Under the pieces are notes generated by a model. The model was not told where the DNA came from, did not search any database, and saw nothing but the letters and a program-made list of their open reading frames with translations. The position numbers and the translations under genes were made by a program. Positions 1 to 7,947 of a DNA stretch of 56,762 nt are shown one piece after another. The DNA comes from Lachnospiraceae bacterium. GTDB taxonomy: Bacteria; Bacillota; Clostridia; Lachnospirales; Lachnospiraceae. Position 1 is the first letter of the stretch, and each line of letters starts with the position of its first letter. The stretch is taken from the NCBI GenBank assembly GCA_017620375.1, contig JAFZQN010000056.1, positions 1 through 56,762 of the forward strand, written 5' to 3'.

Positions 1-1
1 C

Positions 2-1330
2 GTTTATCATTTTGCACATATAGGAAACTTAAGAAGCTACATCTGTGAGGACGTGTTGGAAAAGACCTTAAGATATCTGGGATATGACGTTAAGCGTGTA
101 ATGAACATCACAGACGTAGGCCATCTTTCAAGCGACGGTGATACAGGTGAGGACAAGATGTTAAAGGGTGCCAAGCGTGAGCACAAGACTGTTATGGAGA
201 TAGCAAAGTTCTATACTGACGCTTTTTTCACCGACTGCAAAAAGCTTAACATCAAGACTCCCGATGTGGTAGAGCCTGCCACTAACTGCATATCCGAATT
301 CATCCATATGATAGAGGTACTTTTGGAGAAGGGCTATGCATATAAGGCAGGAGAGAACATCTATTTTGATACCAGTAAGCTAAAGGATTACTATGTATTC
401 GGAAAGCAGAGCGAAGATGAGCTCATGGTGGGCGTACGTGATGATGTTACCGAGGATACCAATAAGAAAAACAAGAATGATTTCGTGCTCTGGTTTACAA
501 AGTCAAAATTTGAAGACCAGGCATTAAAGTGGGACAGCCCCTGGGGCGTAGGATATCCCGGATGGCATATAGAGTGCTCATGCATAAGCATGAAGCATTT
601 AGGTGAATACATGGATATCCACTGCGGCGGCGTGGATAACATCTTCCCTCATCATACAAACGAGATCGCACAGAGTGAGTCCTATCTTGGACACAAGTGG
701 TGCAATTACTGGTTCCATGTTCATCATTTAAATGATGCCGGCGGAAAGATCAGTAAGTCAAAGGGAACAATACTTACCGTATCAGTAGTGGAACAGGAAG
801 GCTTTGATCCGCTGGTATACAGATTCTTCTGCTTACAGTCACATTACCGTAAGCCGCTGGAGTTCTCTTTTGATGCATTAAAGAATGCAAATACAGCATA
901 TCAGAAGCTTAAAAAGAGATGCCTGGAAATAAAGGCTGAGGCGGGGAAGAACGGCGGAGCTGTAAACAAGGAAGTATTTGACGAGTTTGACGCAAAGTTT
1001 AAGGATGCTGTAGGAAACGATCTGAACACATCCATGGCTACCACACTTGTTTACGATGTATTAAAGGCTGATATCAGTGCAGCGGATAAGCTTGCACTTA
1101 TAGAGAGTTTTGATAAGGTGCTTAGCCTTGACTTAACCATAGAGAAGGAAGCTGCTGCATCCGATATCGATCCTGAGCTTGAGAAGTATGTATTGGAGCA
1201 GATAGAACTCCGTAAGGCAGCCAAGAAGGAAAAGAACTTCGCCGAGGCAGACAGGATCCGTGCAGAGCTCCTTGAAAAAGGTGTAGTTCTTGAAGATACA
1301 AGAGAAGGGGTAAAGTGGAGATTATCGTAA
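2..1330 (+). CDS. cysS: Cysteinyl-tRNA synthetase, 5' end outside window
   Basis: Class I aminoacyl-tRNA synthetase that charges tRNA-Cys in the cytoplasm. The reading frame is open from base 2, so the true start lies left of the window; 442 residues are visible and about 20-25 are missing compared with the usual length of about 465. The HIGH-type motif reads HIGN at about 17-28. The zinc and active-site region has WHIECS (around 560) and HCGGVDNIFPHH (around 620-650), and the KMSKS-type loop reads KISKSKG near 745-765. The C-terminal anticodon-binding part is complete. It heads the typical Firmicutes order cysS-mrnC-rlmB. The GTG at 53 is internal and not the start. Identification is very secure. 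Confidence 0.97.
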   Translation, partial: VYHFAHIGNLRSYICEDVLEKTLRYLGYDVKRVMNITDVGHLSSDGDTGEDKMLKGAKREHKTVMEIAKFYTDAFFTDCKKLNIKTPDVVEPATNCISEFIHMIEVLLEKGYAYKAGENIYFDTSKLKDYYVFGKQSEDELMVGVRDDVTEDTNKKNKNDFVLWFTKSKFEDQALKWDSPWGVGYPGWHIECSCISMKHLGEYMDIHCGGVDNIFPHHTNEIAQSESYLGHKWCNYWFHVHHLNDAGGKISKSKGTILTVSVVEQEGFDPLVYRFFCLQSHYRKPLEFSFDALKNANTAYQKLKKRCLEIKAEAGKNGGAVNKEVFDEFDAKFKDAVGNDLNTSMATTLVYDVLKADISAADKLALIESFDKVLSLDLTIEKEAAASDIDPELEKYVLEQIELRKAAKKEKNFAEADRIRAELLEKGVVLEDTREGVKWRLS

Positions 1331-1369
1331 GGAGGGGCCCACGTAGTGGGAGGATTCCTTACGATGCGG

Positions 1370-1394
1370 CTCCGTTCCGCTATGCGGAATGGAG
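1370..1394 (+). other. Strong hairpin between cysS and mrnC
   Basis: An 11-bp stem (CTCCGTTCCGC / GCGGAATGGAG, one G-U pair) around a TAT loop lies in the 88-bp gap between cysS and mrnC. No U-run follows, so it is not a classical terminator. It could stabilise or process the transcript, or be a small dispersed repeat; function is not known. Confidence 0.4.
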
Positions 1395-1418
1395 TTTGTA
1401 GAGTAGCAAAGGACATAT

Positions 1419-1856
1419 ATGATAACAAACGATCTTGTAGAAAAGACATCGGCTATAGTGGAAAACGAAGGCACTTTAAAGGACGTACGACAGATTCCGG
1501 CGCTCACCCTTGCGTATCTTGGGGACGCCATATACGAACTTGTCTTACGTACTATGCTTGTAGAACGAGGCTTAAGCCATGTGGACAGCCTGAATAAGAA
1601 GGCATCCGGTTACGCCAAGGCGCCCACACAGGCTAAGATCTTCCGTATAATAGAAGAAAGTCTGTCAGAAGAAGAACTCGGTTTTTACAAGAGGGGCAGA
1701 AACGCTAAATCAGGCAGTGTAGCCAAGAGCGGTACAGTTATGGACTACCGCATGGCTACAGGGTTTGAATCCATGCTCGGCTACTTGTATCTGTCAGGAA
1801 AGCAGGAGAGGATACTGGAGCTTGTAATGCAGGGGATAAACGGACTGGAGAAATAA
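1419..1856 (+). CDS. mrnC: Mini-ribonuclease III
   Basis: RNase III catalytic domain without a double-stranded RNA-binding domain. In Firmicutes this enzyme matures the ends of 23S rRNA. The protein is 145 residues, the usual size. The signature LAYLGDAIYELVLR lies at about residues 30-43 and holds the acidic metal-binding residues. A second conserved part, including KSGSVAKSG and a late acidic stretch, is present. AAAGGA sits just upstream of the ATG at 1419. It lies between cysS and rlmB, a common arrangement that groups tRNA charging with ribosomal RNA processing and modification. Confidence 0.93.
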   Translation: MITNDLVEKTSAIVENEGTLKDVRQIPALTLAYLGDAIYELVLRTMLVERGLSHVDSLNKKASGYAKAPTQAKIFRIIEESLSEEELGFYKRGRNAKSGSVAKSGTVMDYRMATGFESMLGYLYLSGKQERILELVMQGINGLEK

Positions 1857-1879
1857 CTGATTTCGAATGAGGTTAGGAT

Positions 1880-2620
1880 ATGAGATTCGAAGAACTGACA
1901 CTTGAAGGCAGAAATGCGGTCCTTGAAGCCTTCAGGGCAAAAAAGCCCATAGATAAGCTTTTTGTACAAAGAGGACTTAATGACGGTCCCATAAATACCA
2001 TTTTAAGGGAAGCCAAAAAGACAGACACCATAATAGAGTTTAAGGATAAGGAACGTCTGGACCAGATGTCACAGACTCATAACCATCAGGGTGTTATAGC
2101 TTATTCGGCTGCATATGAGTATGCAGAGGTAAGTGAGATACTTGATAAGGCAAAAGAAAAGGGCGAAGCACCTTTCATATTCCTTTTGGACGGCATAGAG
2201 GATCCGCATAATCTGGGAGCCATCATAAGGACAGCCAACCTCTGCGGTGCGCACGGAGTCATCATACCCAAAAGAAGGGCAGCGGGACTTACTTCAACTG
2301 TAGCAAAGACCAGCGCCGGAGCACTTAATTATACTCCCGTAGCCAAGGTCACAAATCTTACCGCTACCATGGAGGAGTTGAAGAAGGAAGGCCTCTGGTT
2401 TGTGTGCGGAGATATGGGCGGAGATAGCATGTACAAGTGTAATCTTAAAGGTCCCATAGGCCTTGTGATAGGCAATGAAGGTGAGGGTGTATCAAGGCTT
2501 GTAAAAGAGCATTGCGACATCATTGCTTCCATCCCTATGAAGGGCGACATAGATTCCCTTAACGCATCCGTGGCGGCAGGCGTGCTCGCATATGAGATCG
2601 TAAGACAGCGTTCGCTGTAA
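1880..2620 (+). CDS. rlmB: 23S rRNA (guanosine-2'-O)-methyltransferase, RlmB/TrmH (SpoU) family
   Basis: SPOUT-class methyltransferase that uses S-adenosylmethionine to 2'-O-methylate a guanosine in 23S rRNA. It is 246 residues, normal for the family. The N-terminal substrate-binding domain (about 1-75) starts with the family pattern EGRNAVLEAF. The knot domain carries motif 1 NLGAIIRTA, motif 2 GLVIGNEGEG and motif 3 SLNASVAAGVLAYE. The ATG at 1880 follows GAGGTTAGG. It begins 23 bases after mrnC and is probably co-transcribed with it. The exact target base is inferred from the family; another SpoU target is possible. Confidence 0.92.
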   Translation: MRFEELTLEGRNAVLEAFRAKKPIDKLFVQRGLNDGPINTILREAKKTDTIIEFKDKERLDQMSQTHNHQGVIAYSAAYEYAEVSEILDKAKEKGEAPFIFLLDGIEDPHNLGAIIRTANLCGAHGVIIPKRRAAGLTSTVAKTSAGALNYTPVAKVTNLTATMEELKKEGLWFVCGDMGGDSMYKCNLKGPIGLVIGNEGEGVSRLVKEHCDIIASIPMKGDIDSLNASVAAGVLAYEIVRQRSL

Positions 2621-2653
2621 TGACCATATACTTCTACGTTTTACTAAAATCTG

Positions 2654-2667
2654 TGTAACATGTTACA
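2654..2667. repeat. 14-bp perfect palindrome
   Basis: TGTAACATGTTACA is a perfect dyad in the gap between rlmB and the next gene, just upstream of the promoter at 2680-2708. It could be an operator for an unidentified regulator; no regulator gene is adjacent. Confidence 0.4.
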
Positions 2668-2679
2668 GAGATATTAAAG

Positions 2680-2708
2680 TTGAAATATAAAACGGTTTAT
2701 GATATACT
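2680..2708 (+). promoter_or_regulatory. Sigma-70-type promoter
   Basis: TTGAAA (2680-2685), a 17-base spacer and TATACT (2703-2708) lie about 55 bases before the ATG at 2764. It should drive the 109-residue gene. Confidence 0.6.
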
Positions 2709-2763
2709 TTCAACATACGGTTTGCCATATATATGACAACCAATCTAGCAAAAGGGACGGAGA

Positions 2764-3093
2764 ATGGTCATGTATGTACTTAAAATAGACCTTCCTACCG
2801 GCATCGCGTATTTCACCGGAAAAAAGAAGGTCGTTCAGGGTTGTGAGTCGCCGGGACTGACGGGAAATATAGAAGGCGCCAGATTCTTTATGGATGAAGA
2901 GGAGGCAGCAAAGTTCTGTAAGATGCTCGTTAAGAAGTATGACATGGAGTTTTATTATTCTATAGAGGAGCAGAAGAACACCGAGCCGGAAGAGGAAAAG
3001 AAGGAAGAAGACTTCTCATTCCAGCTTGATAAGGACCTTGTAGCCGACGTTATGGATGCCGAAGATGAGCATGGAAACAGGCGCAACTCATAA
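2764..3093 (+). CDS. Hypothetical 109-residue acidic protein
   Basis: Not recognised. No signal peptide or membrane segment is visible. The first 75 residues look like a compact mixed alpha/beta fold (pattern VLKIDLPTGIAYFTGKKKVV), and the tail is very acidic (EPEEEKKEED) and probably disordered. It has its own promoter and a ribosome site (GGGACGGAG) before ATG 2764, and codon use like its neighbours, so it is likely a real gene. It is followed by two tRNA genes. It is probably a cytoplasmic protein of unknown role. Confidence 0.7.
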   Translation: MVMYVLKIDLPTGIAYFTGKKKVVQGCESPGLTGNIEGARFFMDEEEAAKFCKMLVKKYDMEFYYSIEEQKNTEPEEEKKEEDFSFQLDKDLVADVMDAEDEHGNRRNS

Positions 3094-3118
3094 TTTTGTA
3101 AATTTTTTAAAAAAATGC

Positions 3119-3147
3119 TTGCAATTTAAAAATGCATGTGTTATTAT
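3119..3147 (+). promoter_or_regulatory. Promoter for the tRNA pair
   Basis: TTGCAA (3119-3124), a 17-base spacer and TATTAT (3142-3147) end about 30 bases before tRNA-Thr. It should drive both tRNA genes. Confidence 0.6.
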
Positions 3148-3177
3148 ATCATTCGGACTTCAAAAGGGGTTCGTGAT

Positions 3178-3250
<73 letters not shown>

Positions 3251-3288
3251 TAGCTGTCCGGGTTCGGGCAGCAGGTAAATATGTATTT

Positions 3289-3363
3289 CGAGGTGTGGCT
3301 CAGTTTGGCTAGAGCGCCACGTTAGGGACGTGGAGGCCGCTGGTTCAAGTCCAGTCACCTCGA
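3289..3363 (+). tRNA. tRNA-Pro (anticodon AGG)
   Basis: A 75-base cloverleaf. The acceptor stem is CGAGGTG/CACCTCG with discriminator A, typical of bacterial tRNA-Pro. The anticodon stem CCACG/CGTGG closes the loop TTAGGGA. Position 33 is T, 34-36 are AGG and 37 is G, as expected for proline tRNAs. An A at position 34 is unusual in bacteria, where proline tRNAs normally have TGG, GGG or CGG. The A would probably be deaminated to inosine by TadA. The CCA end is not encoded. Confidence 0.93.
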
Positions 3364-3368
3364 TAGGA

Positions 3369-3403
3369 TAAGAGTTTCGGATATCCGGAACTCTTGTTTT
3401 TTT
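3369..3403 (+). terminator. Intrinsic terminator after the tRNA pair
   Basis: An 11-bp stem (AAGAGTTTCGG / CCGGAACTCTT, one G-U pair) with an ATAT loop is followed by G and seven T residues. Confidence 0.85.
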
Positions 3404-3412
3404 GCCCGGTTA

Positions 3413-3440
3413 TAAATTAATGAGTTAAAAAAGCCGATAT
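3413..3440 (+). promoter_or_regulatory. Sigma-28 (FliA/SigD)-type promoter
   Basis: TAAA (3413-3416), a 16-base spacer and GCCGATAT (3433-3440) match the flagellar sigma-28 consensus TAAA-N15/16-GCCGATAA at 11 of 12 positions. It lies 60 bases before the ATG of the FliD-tail-like gene. Confidence 0.55.
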
Positions 3441-3499
3441 AAGAATTGAGGTATTATACCCATAATGCCTCTTACATTCAGGGAAAGGAGGTAATCGTT

Positions 3500-4267
3500 A
3501 TGCCGTACATCAGAGGTTACGCATCAGAGCCTTGGTTAAATTCCTATAGCTCTTATAATCTGTTCAGTTCTTATAACAGCTATGGAAACAGCTCTTCCAA
3601 GTCAAACAACTCTATGTTGTCGGGATTAAGTAATATCAATTTTTCGGATTACAGCATCATTTCGAGCGGATCATACCGAAAACTGATGAATGCCTATTAT
3701 TCCAACAATCCATCTGCAAAAGCCACTTTAAAATCCAAAGAGTCCTCAGCTACCCTTACCGCACAGAATGCGACCGCTATGGGTAATTCCATAAAGGAGA
3801 TAATGAAGGATTCTCTTTGGGAGAAGAAGAGTTTCACAGAGACGGATGAAAAGACCGGTGAGAAGACTGTTAAACAGGATTATGACCGCGAGGCAATAGG
3901 GAAAGCTCTTAAGAAGTTCACCGAAGATTATAACAAGGTAGTAGAAGGAGCGGGCAATTCCGATACCATGTCGGTACTCAGGAACGGAGCCTGGATGACT
4001 AAGACCACTTCGGTCAATTCAAAACTGCTTTCGGAAGCAGGAATAACTGTCGGTACAGATAATAAGTTATCATTCGATCAGGATAAACTGGACAAGGCAG
4101 ATATTTCTGCCGTAAAGACACTTTTCAAAGGCTATGGCTCTTTCGCTTCACAGCTTCTGAACAGGTCAAACGCTATTGCCACCGCCACAGGTCCTACTGC
4201 TTATAACAGAAATGGAGGATATGCCTATTCGGGTTATGGGCAGTCAAGTTTCAGTGTGTGGATGTGA
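3500..4267 (+). CDS. FliD-C-terminal-like protein (flagellum-associated, hypothetical)
   Basis: 255 residues. The start is placed at ATG 3500 because GGGAAAGGAGG sits 7-10 bases upstream; an in-frame ATG at 3446 has no ribosome site. The first 80 residues are rich in Ser, Tyr and Asn. Residues 90-235 resemble the C-terminal part of flagellar cap proteins, with a helical stretch followed by LLSEAGITVGTDNKLSFDQDKL and a later LFKGYGSFASQL. The GIT-D-KLS-D-DKL pattern is typical of the FliD tail. No signal peptide is seen. The sigma-28-type promoter supports a flagellar or motility-linked role. It is too short to be a full FliD (usually over 400 residues). Function is inferred. Confidence 0.75.
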   Translation: MPYIRGYASEPWLNSYSSYNLFSSYNSYGNSSSKSNNSMLSGLSNINFSDYSIISSGSYRKLMNAYYSNNPSAKATLKSKESSATLTAQNATAMGNSIKEIMKDSLWEKKSFTETDEKTGEKTVKQDYDREAIGKALKKFTEDYNKVVEGAGNSDTMSVLRNGAWMTKTTSVNSKLLSEAGITVGTDNKLSFDQDKLDKADISAVKTLFKGYGSFASQLLNRSNAIATATGPTAYNRNGGYAYSGYGQSSFSVWM

Positions 4268-4289
4268 TCTTAACACTTGGATGTAACCC

Positions 4290-4332
4290 AAAAGCCTGTC
4301 CGTGGACTAAAGTCCGCGGGCGGGCTTTTTTA
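4290..4332 (+). terminator. Intrinsic terminator
   Basis: A long stem (AAGCCTGTCCGTGGACT / AGTCCGCGGGCGGGCTT with minor mismatches) is followed by a T-run. It separates the FliD-like gene from the GGDEF gene. Confidence 0.85.
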
Positions 4333-4405
4333 TCATTGCCTTTTTTACCCAAAGATGATAAAATAAAGTGTCGTATAATGTTTTCATGATAGGAGAGGTA
4401 ATGTC

Positions 4406-5791
4406 ATGGATATGCAAACAATACTTGAATGGTATAAATGTAAAGCATGCGTTATGTCTGTGGAGATACAACCGGACGGATCGTACGGAAATATCAGAGT
4501 TGCAGCCGGTAATAAGGCACATGCGGATGATGTGGCTATGATCACAGGACATCCGTTTGTGGATGATACACCGTATGAGATGAGTTTCCCCAAAGACTTA
4601 AACTTTGAGGATTTCTGCTACAGGAGCGCTATAAAGCACGAGCAGCTGCATACATATGTCAATCTGTATCAGATGGGACTCTGGCTTGAGATATTTATGC
4701 TTCCTTTAGGCTTTCAATGCGAGAATAAAGGATACTGTCTTTATGCCTATAATGTATCTCCGGATGCCAATACCTCTACTATGTCGGATATTTCGCATGA
4801 ACTCCTGGCATCCGTGCTTTCGGCATGTATTAAACTTAGAGGAGCTCAGGACTTTAAAAAGGGTATAAATGAGGTCATTTCGGATATACGTGATGTATGT
4901 GAAGCCAGAAGATGCTGTATACTGCTTGTTGATGATGAGGAACAGACCTGTTCTATACTTGCGGATGTTTTGGGCCCGGGTGTGGATAAACCTCATGGGG
5001 CAAGTATGGACAAAAGCTTTTATAAAGTGGCCAGCACCTGGGAAAAAACAATTGCGGGCAGTACCTGTCTTATCATCAAAAACCGACAGGATATGGAAGT
5101 TATAAAGGAACGCAACCCTTCATGGTATGAGTCGTTATCCAAGGCTACGGTACAGAGTCTGGTGCTCTATCCTTTAAAGAATAACGGAAAAATGGTCGGC
5201 TATATCTGGGCTTCCAATTTTAACGTTGAGAAAGCAGCCAAGATCAAAGAAGTACTGGAACTTACCACCTTCTTTATCGCATCGGAGATTGCCAATTATA
5301 TGCTGCTTAAAAGGCTTGAGACTCTCAGCAATATGGATCTGCTCACCGGATGCAGGAACAGAAATGCGATGAACAACCGCGTGGCTGAGTTTGATCTTCC
5401 GGATGCCAGAAAATATAAGAACATTGCAATCGTATTTGTGGATCTTAACGGGCTAAAGCAGACCAATGACAGGGAGGGACACCCCGCAGGTGACAGGCTG
5501 TTAAAAAGAGCGGCAAATGTCCTTTTGGAGGTATTCTCCGGGGATGAGATATACCGTGCCGGCGGTGATGAGTTCATGATCATAGCCCTGAACACCTCTA
5601 TGTCCGAAATGGAAGAAAAGATCGCAGCTTTAAGAAATGTGAGCGAGGACAATAAAGTAAGCTTTGCCGTAGGCCTCTGCTTTGATGATACAAAGCTTGA
5701 CATACGTAAAGCCATGCATATCGCGGATGAGCGCATGTATGATGATAAGGATGAGTATTACAGGGAGCATCCTGAGAGAAAGTACAGATAA
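4406..5791 (+). CDS. GAF-like/GGDEF diguanylate cyclase
   Basis: 461 residues. It should make cyclic di-GMP from two GTP. The C-terminal GGDEF domain (about 305-455) starts with the family pattern NMDLLTGCRNR and has the catalytic GGDEF at 386-390, with acidic VFVDLNGLKQTND upstream. The residues before it (FSGD) do not match the RxxD inhibitory site, so product inhibition is probably absent. Residues about 150-300 look like a GAF-type sensor; the first 140 are of unknown type. No membrane segment is visible, so it is a soluble sensor enzyme. AGGAGAGG lies 7 bases before ATG 4406. It follows a flagellum-like gene, fitting a motility or attachment switch. Confidence 0.9.
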   Translation: MDMQTILEWYKCKACVMSVEIQPDGSYGNIRVAAGNKAHADDVAMITGHPFVDDTPYEMSFPKDLNFEDFCYRSAIKHEQLHTYVNLYQMGLWLEIFMLPLGFQCENKGYCLYAYNVSPDANTSTMSDISHELLASVLSACIKLRGAQDFKKGINEVISDIRDVCEARRCCILLVDDEEQTCSILADVLGPGVDKPHGASMDKSFYKVASTWEKTIAGSTCLIIKNRQDMEVIKERNPSWYESLSKATVQSLVLYPLKNNGKMVGYIWASNFNVEKAAKIKEVLELTTFFIASEIANYMLLKRLETLSNMDLLTGCRNRNAMNNRVAEFDLPDARKYKNIAIVFVDLNGLKQTNDREGHPAGDRLLKRAANVLLEVFSGDEIYRAGGDEFMIIALNTSMSEMEEKIAALRNVSEDNKVSFAVGLCFDDTKLDIRKAMHIADERMYDDKDEYYREHPERKYR

Positions 5792-5840
5792 ATAATAAGC
5801 TGCCGGTTTCGGCGGTAAAATAAAAGATTGGGGAATACAA

Positions 5841-6782
5841 ATGGGATCTGAGGGTAAAATATTTAATGACAAAGTAACCGAGAATATCGGAAAGGTAATC
5901 GTAGGCAAGGAAACCGTTATCAAGTATCTTTTGACCGCACTCTTAGCGGACGGACATGTTCTTATGGAGGATGTCCCCGGTACAGGTAAGACAAAGCTTG
6001 CAAAATCACTTGCAAGGTCTTTGAGTATCGGTTTTTCAAGAATACAGTTTACGCCGGATCTTCTTCCGAGTGATATTACCGGTATCAATGTATTTAACCG
6101 TAAAGAAAACGACTTTGTATTAAGGAAGGGGCCCGCATTCACCAATATTCTTCTTGCGGACGAGATAAACAGAGCCACTCCCCGTACACAGGCAGGCTTA
6201 CTGGAATGTATGGAGGAAAGACAGGTTACCATAGACGGTGAGACTATGAAACTGGATGTACCGTTTTTCGTAGTGGCTACCCAAAACCCTATAGAAAGTG
6301 CGGGTACCTTCGCACTTCCCGAGGCAGAGCTTGACCGTTTCATCATGAAGCTGTCGGTCGGTCTTCCCGATAAGGATGAAGAAGTAGATATTTTAAATAA
6401 ATATATGGAAAAAGACCCTCTTGATACTTTGGAGAGCGTGGTAAGTAAGGAAGAGCTTATCGGATACCGCGATGCAGCCATGAAGGTTAGTATGCATGAG
6501 TGTATACCGGAGTATATAGCTTCTATCTCTCAGGCTTCACGTAACCATCCCGAGATATCACTCGGCATCAGTACAAGAGGAAGTATAGCTCTTATGAGGT
6601 GTGCCAAGGCTTATGCATATCTGTCCGGAAGAGATTATGTGGTACCGGATGATGTAAAGGCAGTGGCGGTACCTGTTCTTGCACACAGGATCAAGCTTGG
6701 CATAGGTATTGGCAATCCGGAAAAGGTCATGACCGGACTGTTGGCCGGCATCAAGGTCCCTACGGAGGATTTTACTAAATGA
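5841..6782 (+). CDS. MoxR-family AAA+ ATPase
   Basis: 313 residues, a standard MoxR length. MoxR ATPases act as chaperones for assembly or maturation of partner proteins, often together with DUF58 proteins. Walker A is GTGKTKLA in the sequence DVPGTGKTKLAKSLA (about residues 43-57). Walker B is ILLADEINRATPRTQ. The strongly conserved ATQNPIESAGTFALPEAELD follows, as in nearly all MoxR proteins. The stop codon overlaps the ATG of the DUF58 gene by four bases, so the two are translationally coupled. Confidence 0.93.
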   Translation: MGSEGKIFNDKVTENIGKVIVGKETVIKYLLTALLADGHVLMEDVPGTGKTKLAKSLARSLSIGFSRIQFTPDLLPSDITGINVFNRKENDFVLRKGPAFTNILLADEINRATPRTQAGLLECMEERQVTIDGETMKLDVPFFVVATQNPIESAGTFALPEAELDRFIMKLSVGLPDKDEEVDILNKYMEKDPLDTLESVVSKEELIGYRDAAMKVSMHECIPEYIASISQASRNHPEISLGISTRGSIALMRCAKAYAYLSGRDYVVPDDVKAVAVPVLAHRIKLGIGIGNPEKVMTGLLAGIKVPTEDFTK

Positions 6783-7945
6783 TACAGTTTATTGCTATCC
6801 TTATTTTGGCAGCGATACTGTATATGCTTCAGCGTTTTATCTATATGAAGTTCTGGGCAAGGGCCCTGGAAGTCGACATACATTTTGAGGGTAAAGAGAT
6901 ATTTGAAGGGGAACGTGGCAGACTGGTGGAGACCATCACGAATGCCAAACGGCTTCCCCTGCCTATGATAAAATGTAAGTTCTTAACTAGCCGAAGCCTG
7001 ATGTTCGACAATTCCACAGTAAACCAGAATACCGACAATTATTACAGGAATGATGTGTTTACTTTAGGAAGCAGGGAAAGACTTACCAGAACCATTTCTT
7101 TTAAAGCGGCCAAGAGAGGATTATACAATATTAACAGTTTTGAACTTGTCGGAACGGATATGTTCTTCACCCTTCAGACAGTACTCAAGCAGAAGATGTA
7201 TGACGAGATATACGTTCTGCCGCGTCCTTTTAACACCAGTGAGATAAAAAACTCTCTCCAGTGGATCAACGGAGAGATAAAGAGCAAGTGCCATCTGATA
7301 GAGGATCCGTTTGAGTTCAGAGGCATCAGGGAATACCAGCCTTACGACAGTATGAAGAGCATCAACTGGAAGGCTACCGCCAAAACAGGAGATCTGAGAG
7401 TCAACATGCGTGACTTTACTTCACAGAAGGTGGTAAGGATATTTCTGAATCTGGAAGATAACGGTATAATCAAGAGGACCGAGGCTTGTGAGGCGGCTAT
7501 AAAGGTGGCTGCGGGCCTGGTAAAGAATTTTACTTCCGAAGATATGGAATTTGCACTGTACAGTAACGGTATCGATATTTTGAGCAAACAGCCCATAAGG
7601 ATAAAGAGAAGCCGTGGCAAGGAACACGAACATGAGATATACAGGGCTCTGGCACGTATAGATCTTGAGGCTGAGACCACTGAGATGTCAAAACTGTTTG
7701 GAGATACGATAGCTGCCGGTGACGGCACTATGTGTGATTATCATATTTCGGTCAACTCATATGATGAGTACCAGAGGCTTTTAGGAAGCTATGACAGCAT
7801 GCACATGAGTTTTTTATGGCTGTATGTTACCTCGGGGCGTGAACTTATAGGTATATCAAGTTCGCTCACCACCCGTACCATACCCATCGTCAGCTGGGGC
7901 GGTAATGTAAACGGAGAGATAGATATAGATAAACAGGTCGGATAA
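6779..7945 (+). CDS. DUF58 domain protein
   Basis: 388 residues with one or two N-terminal membrane segments (IAILILAAILYMLQ at about 3-17) and a larger cytoplasmic part. The DUF58 signature is present at about 178-205 (DPFEFRGIREYQPYDSMKSI, followed by NWKATAKTGDL). Family members have a von Willebrand-A-like fold and are partners of MoxR ATPases. Overlap with the upstream ATPase gene supports a MoxR/DUF58 complex at the membrane. The client is unknown. Confidence 0.9.
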   Translation: MIQFIAILILAAILYMLQRFIYMKFWARALEVDIHFEGKEIFEGERGRLVETITNAKRLPLPMIKCKFLTSRSLMFDNSTVNQNTDNYYRNDVFTLGSRERLTRTISFKAAKRGLYNINSFELVGTDMFFTLQTVLKQKMYDEIYVLPRPFNTSEIKNSLQWINGEIKSKCHLIEDPFEFRGIREYQPYDSMKSINWKATAKTGDLRVNMRDFTSQKVVRIFLNLEDNGIIKRTEACEAAIKVAAGLVKNFTSEDMEFALYSNGIDILSKQPIRIKRSRGKEHEHEIYRALARIDLEAETTEMSKLFGDTIAAGDGTMCDYHISVNSYDEYQRLLGSYDSMHMSFLWLYVTSGRELIGISSSLTTRTIPIVSWGGNVNGEIDIDKQVG

Positions 7946-7947
7946 TA

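Noticed and set aside
1346-1597. Plus-strand open frame between cysS and mrnC
   Set aside because: It overlaps mrnC in another frame and covers the hairpin; mrnC has a proper ribosome site.
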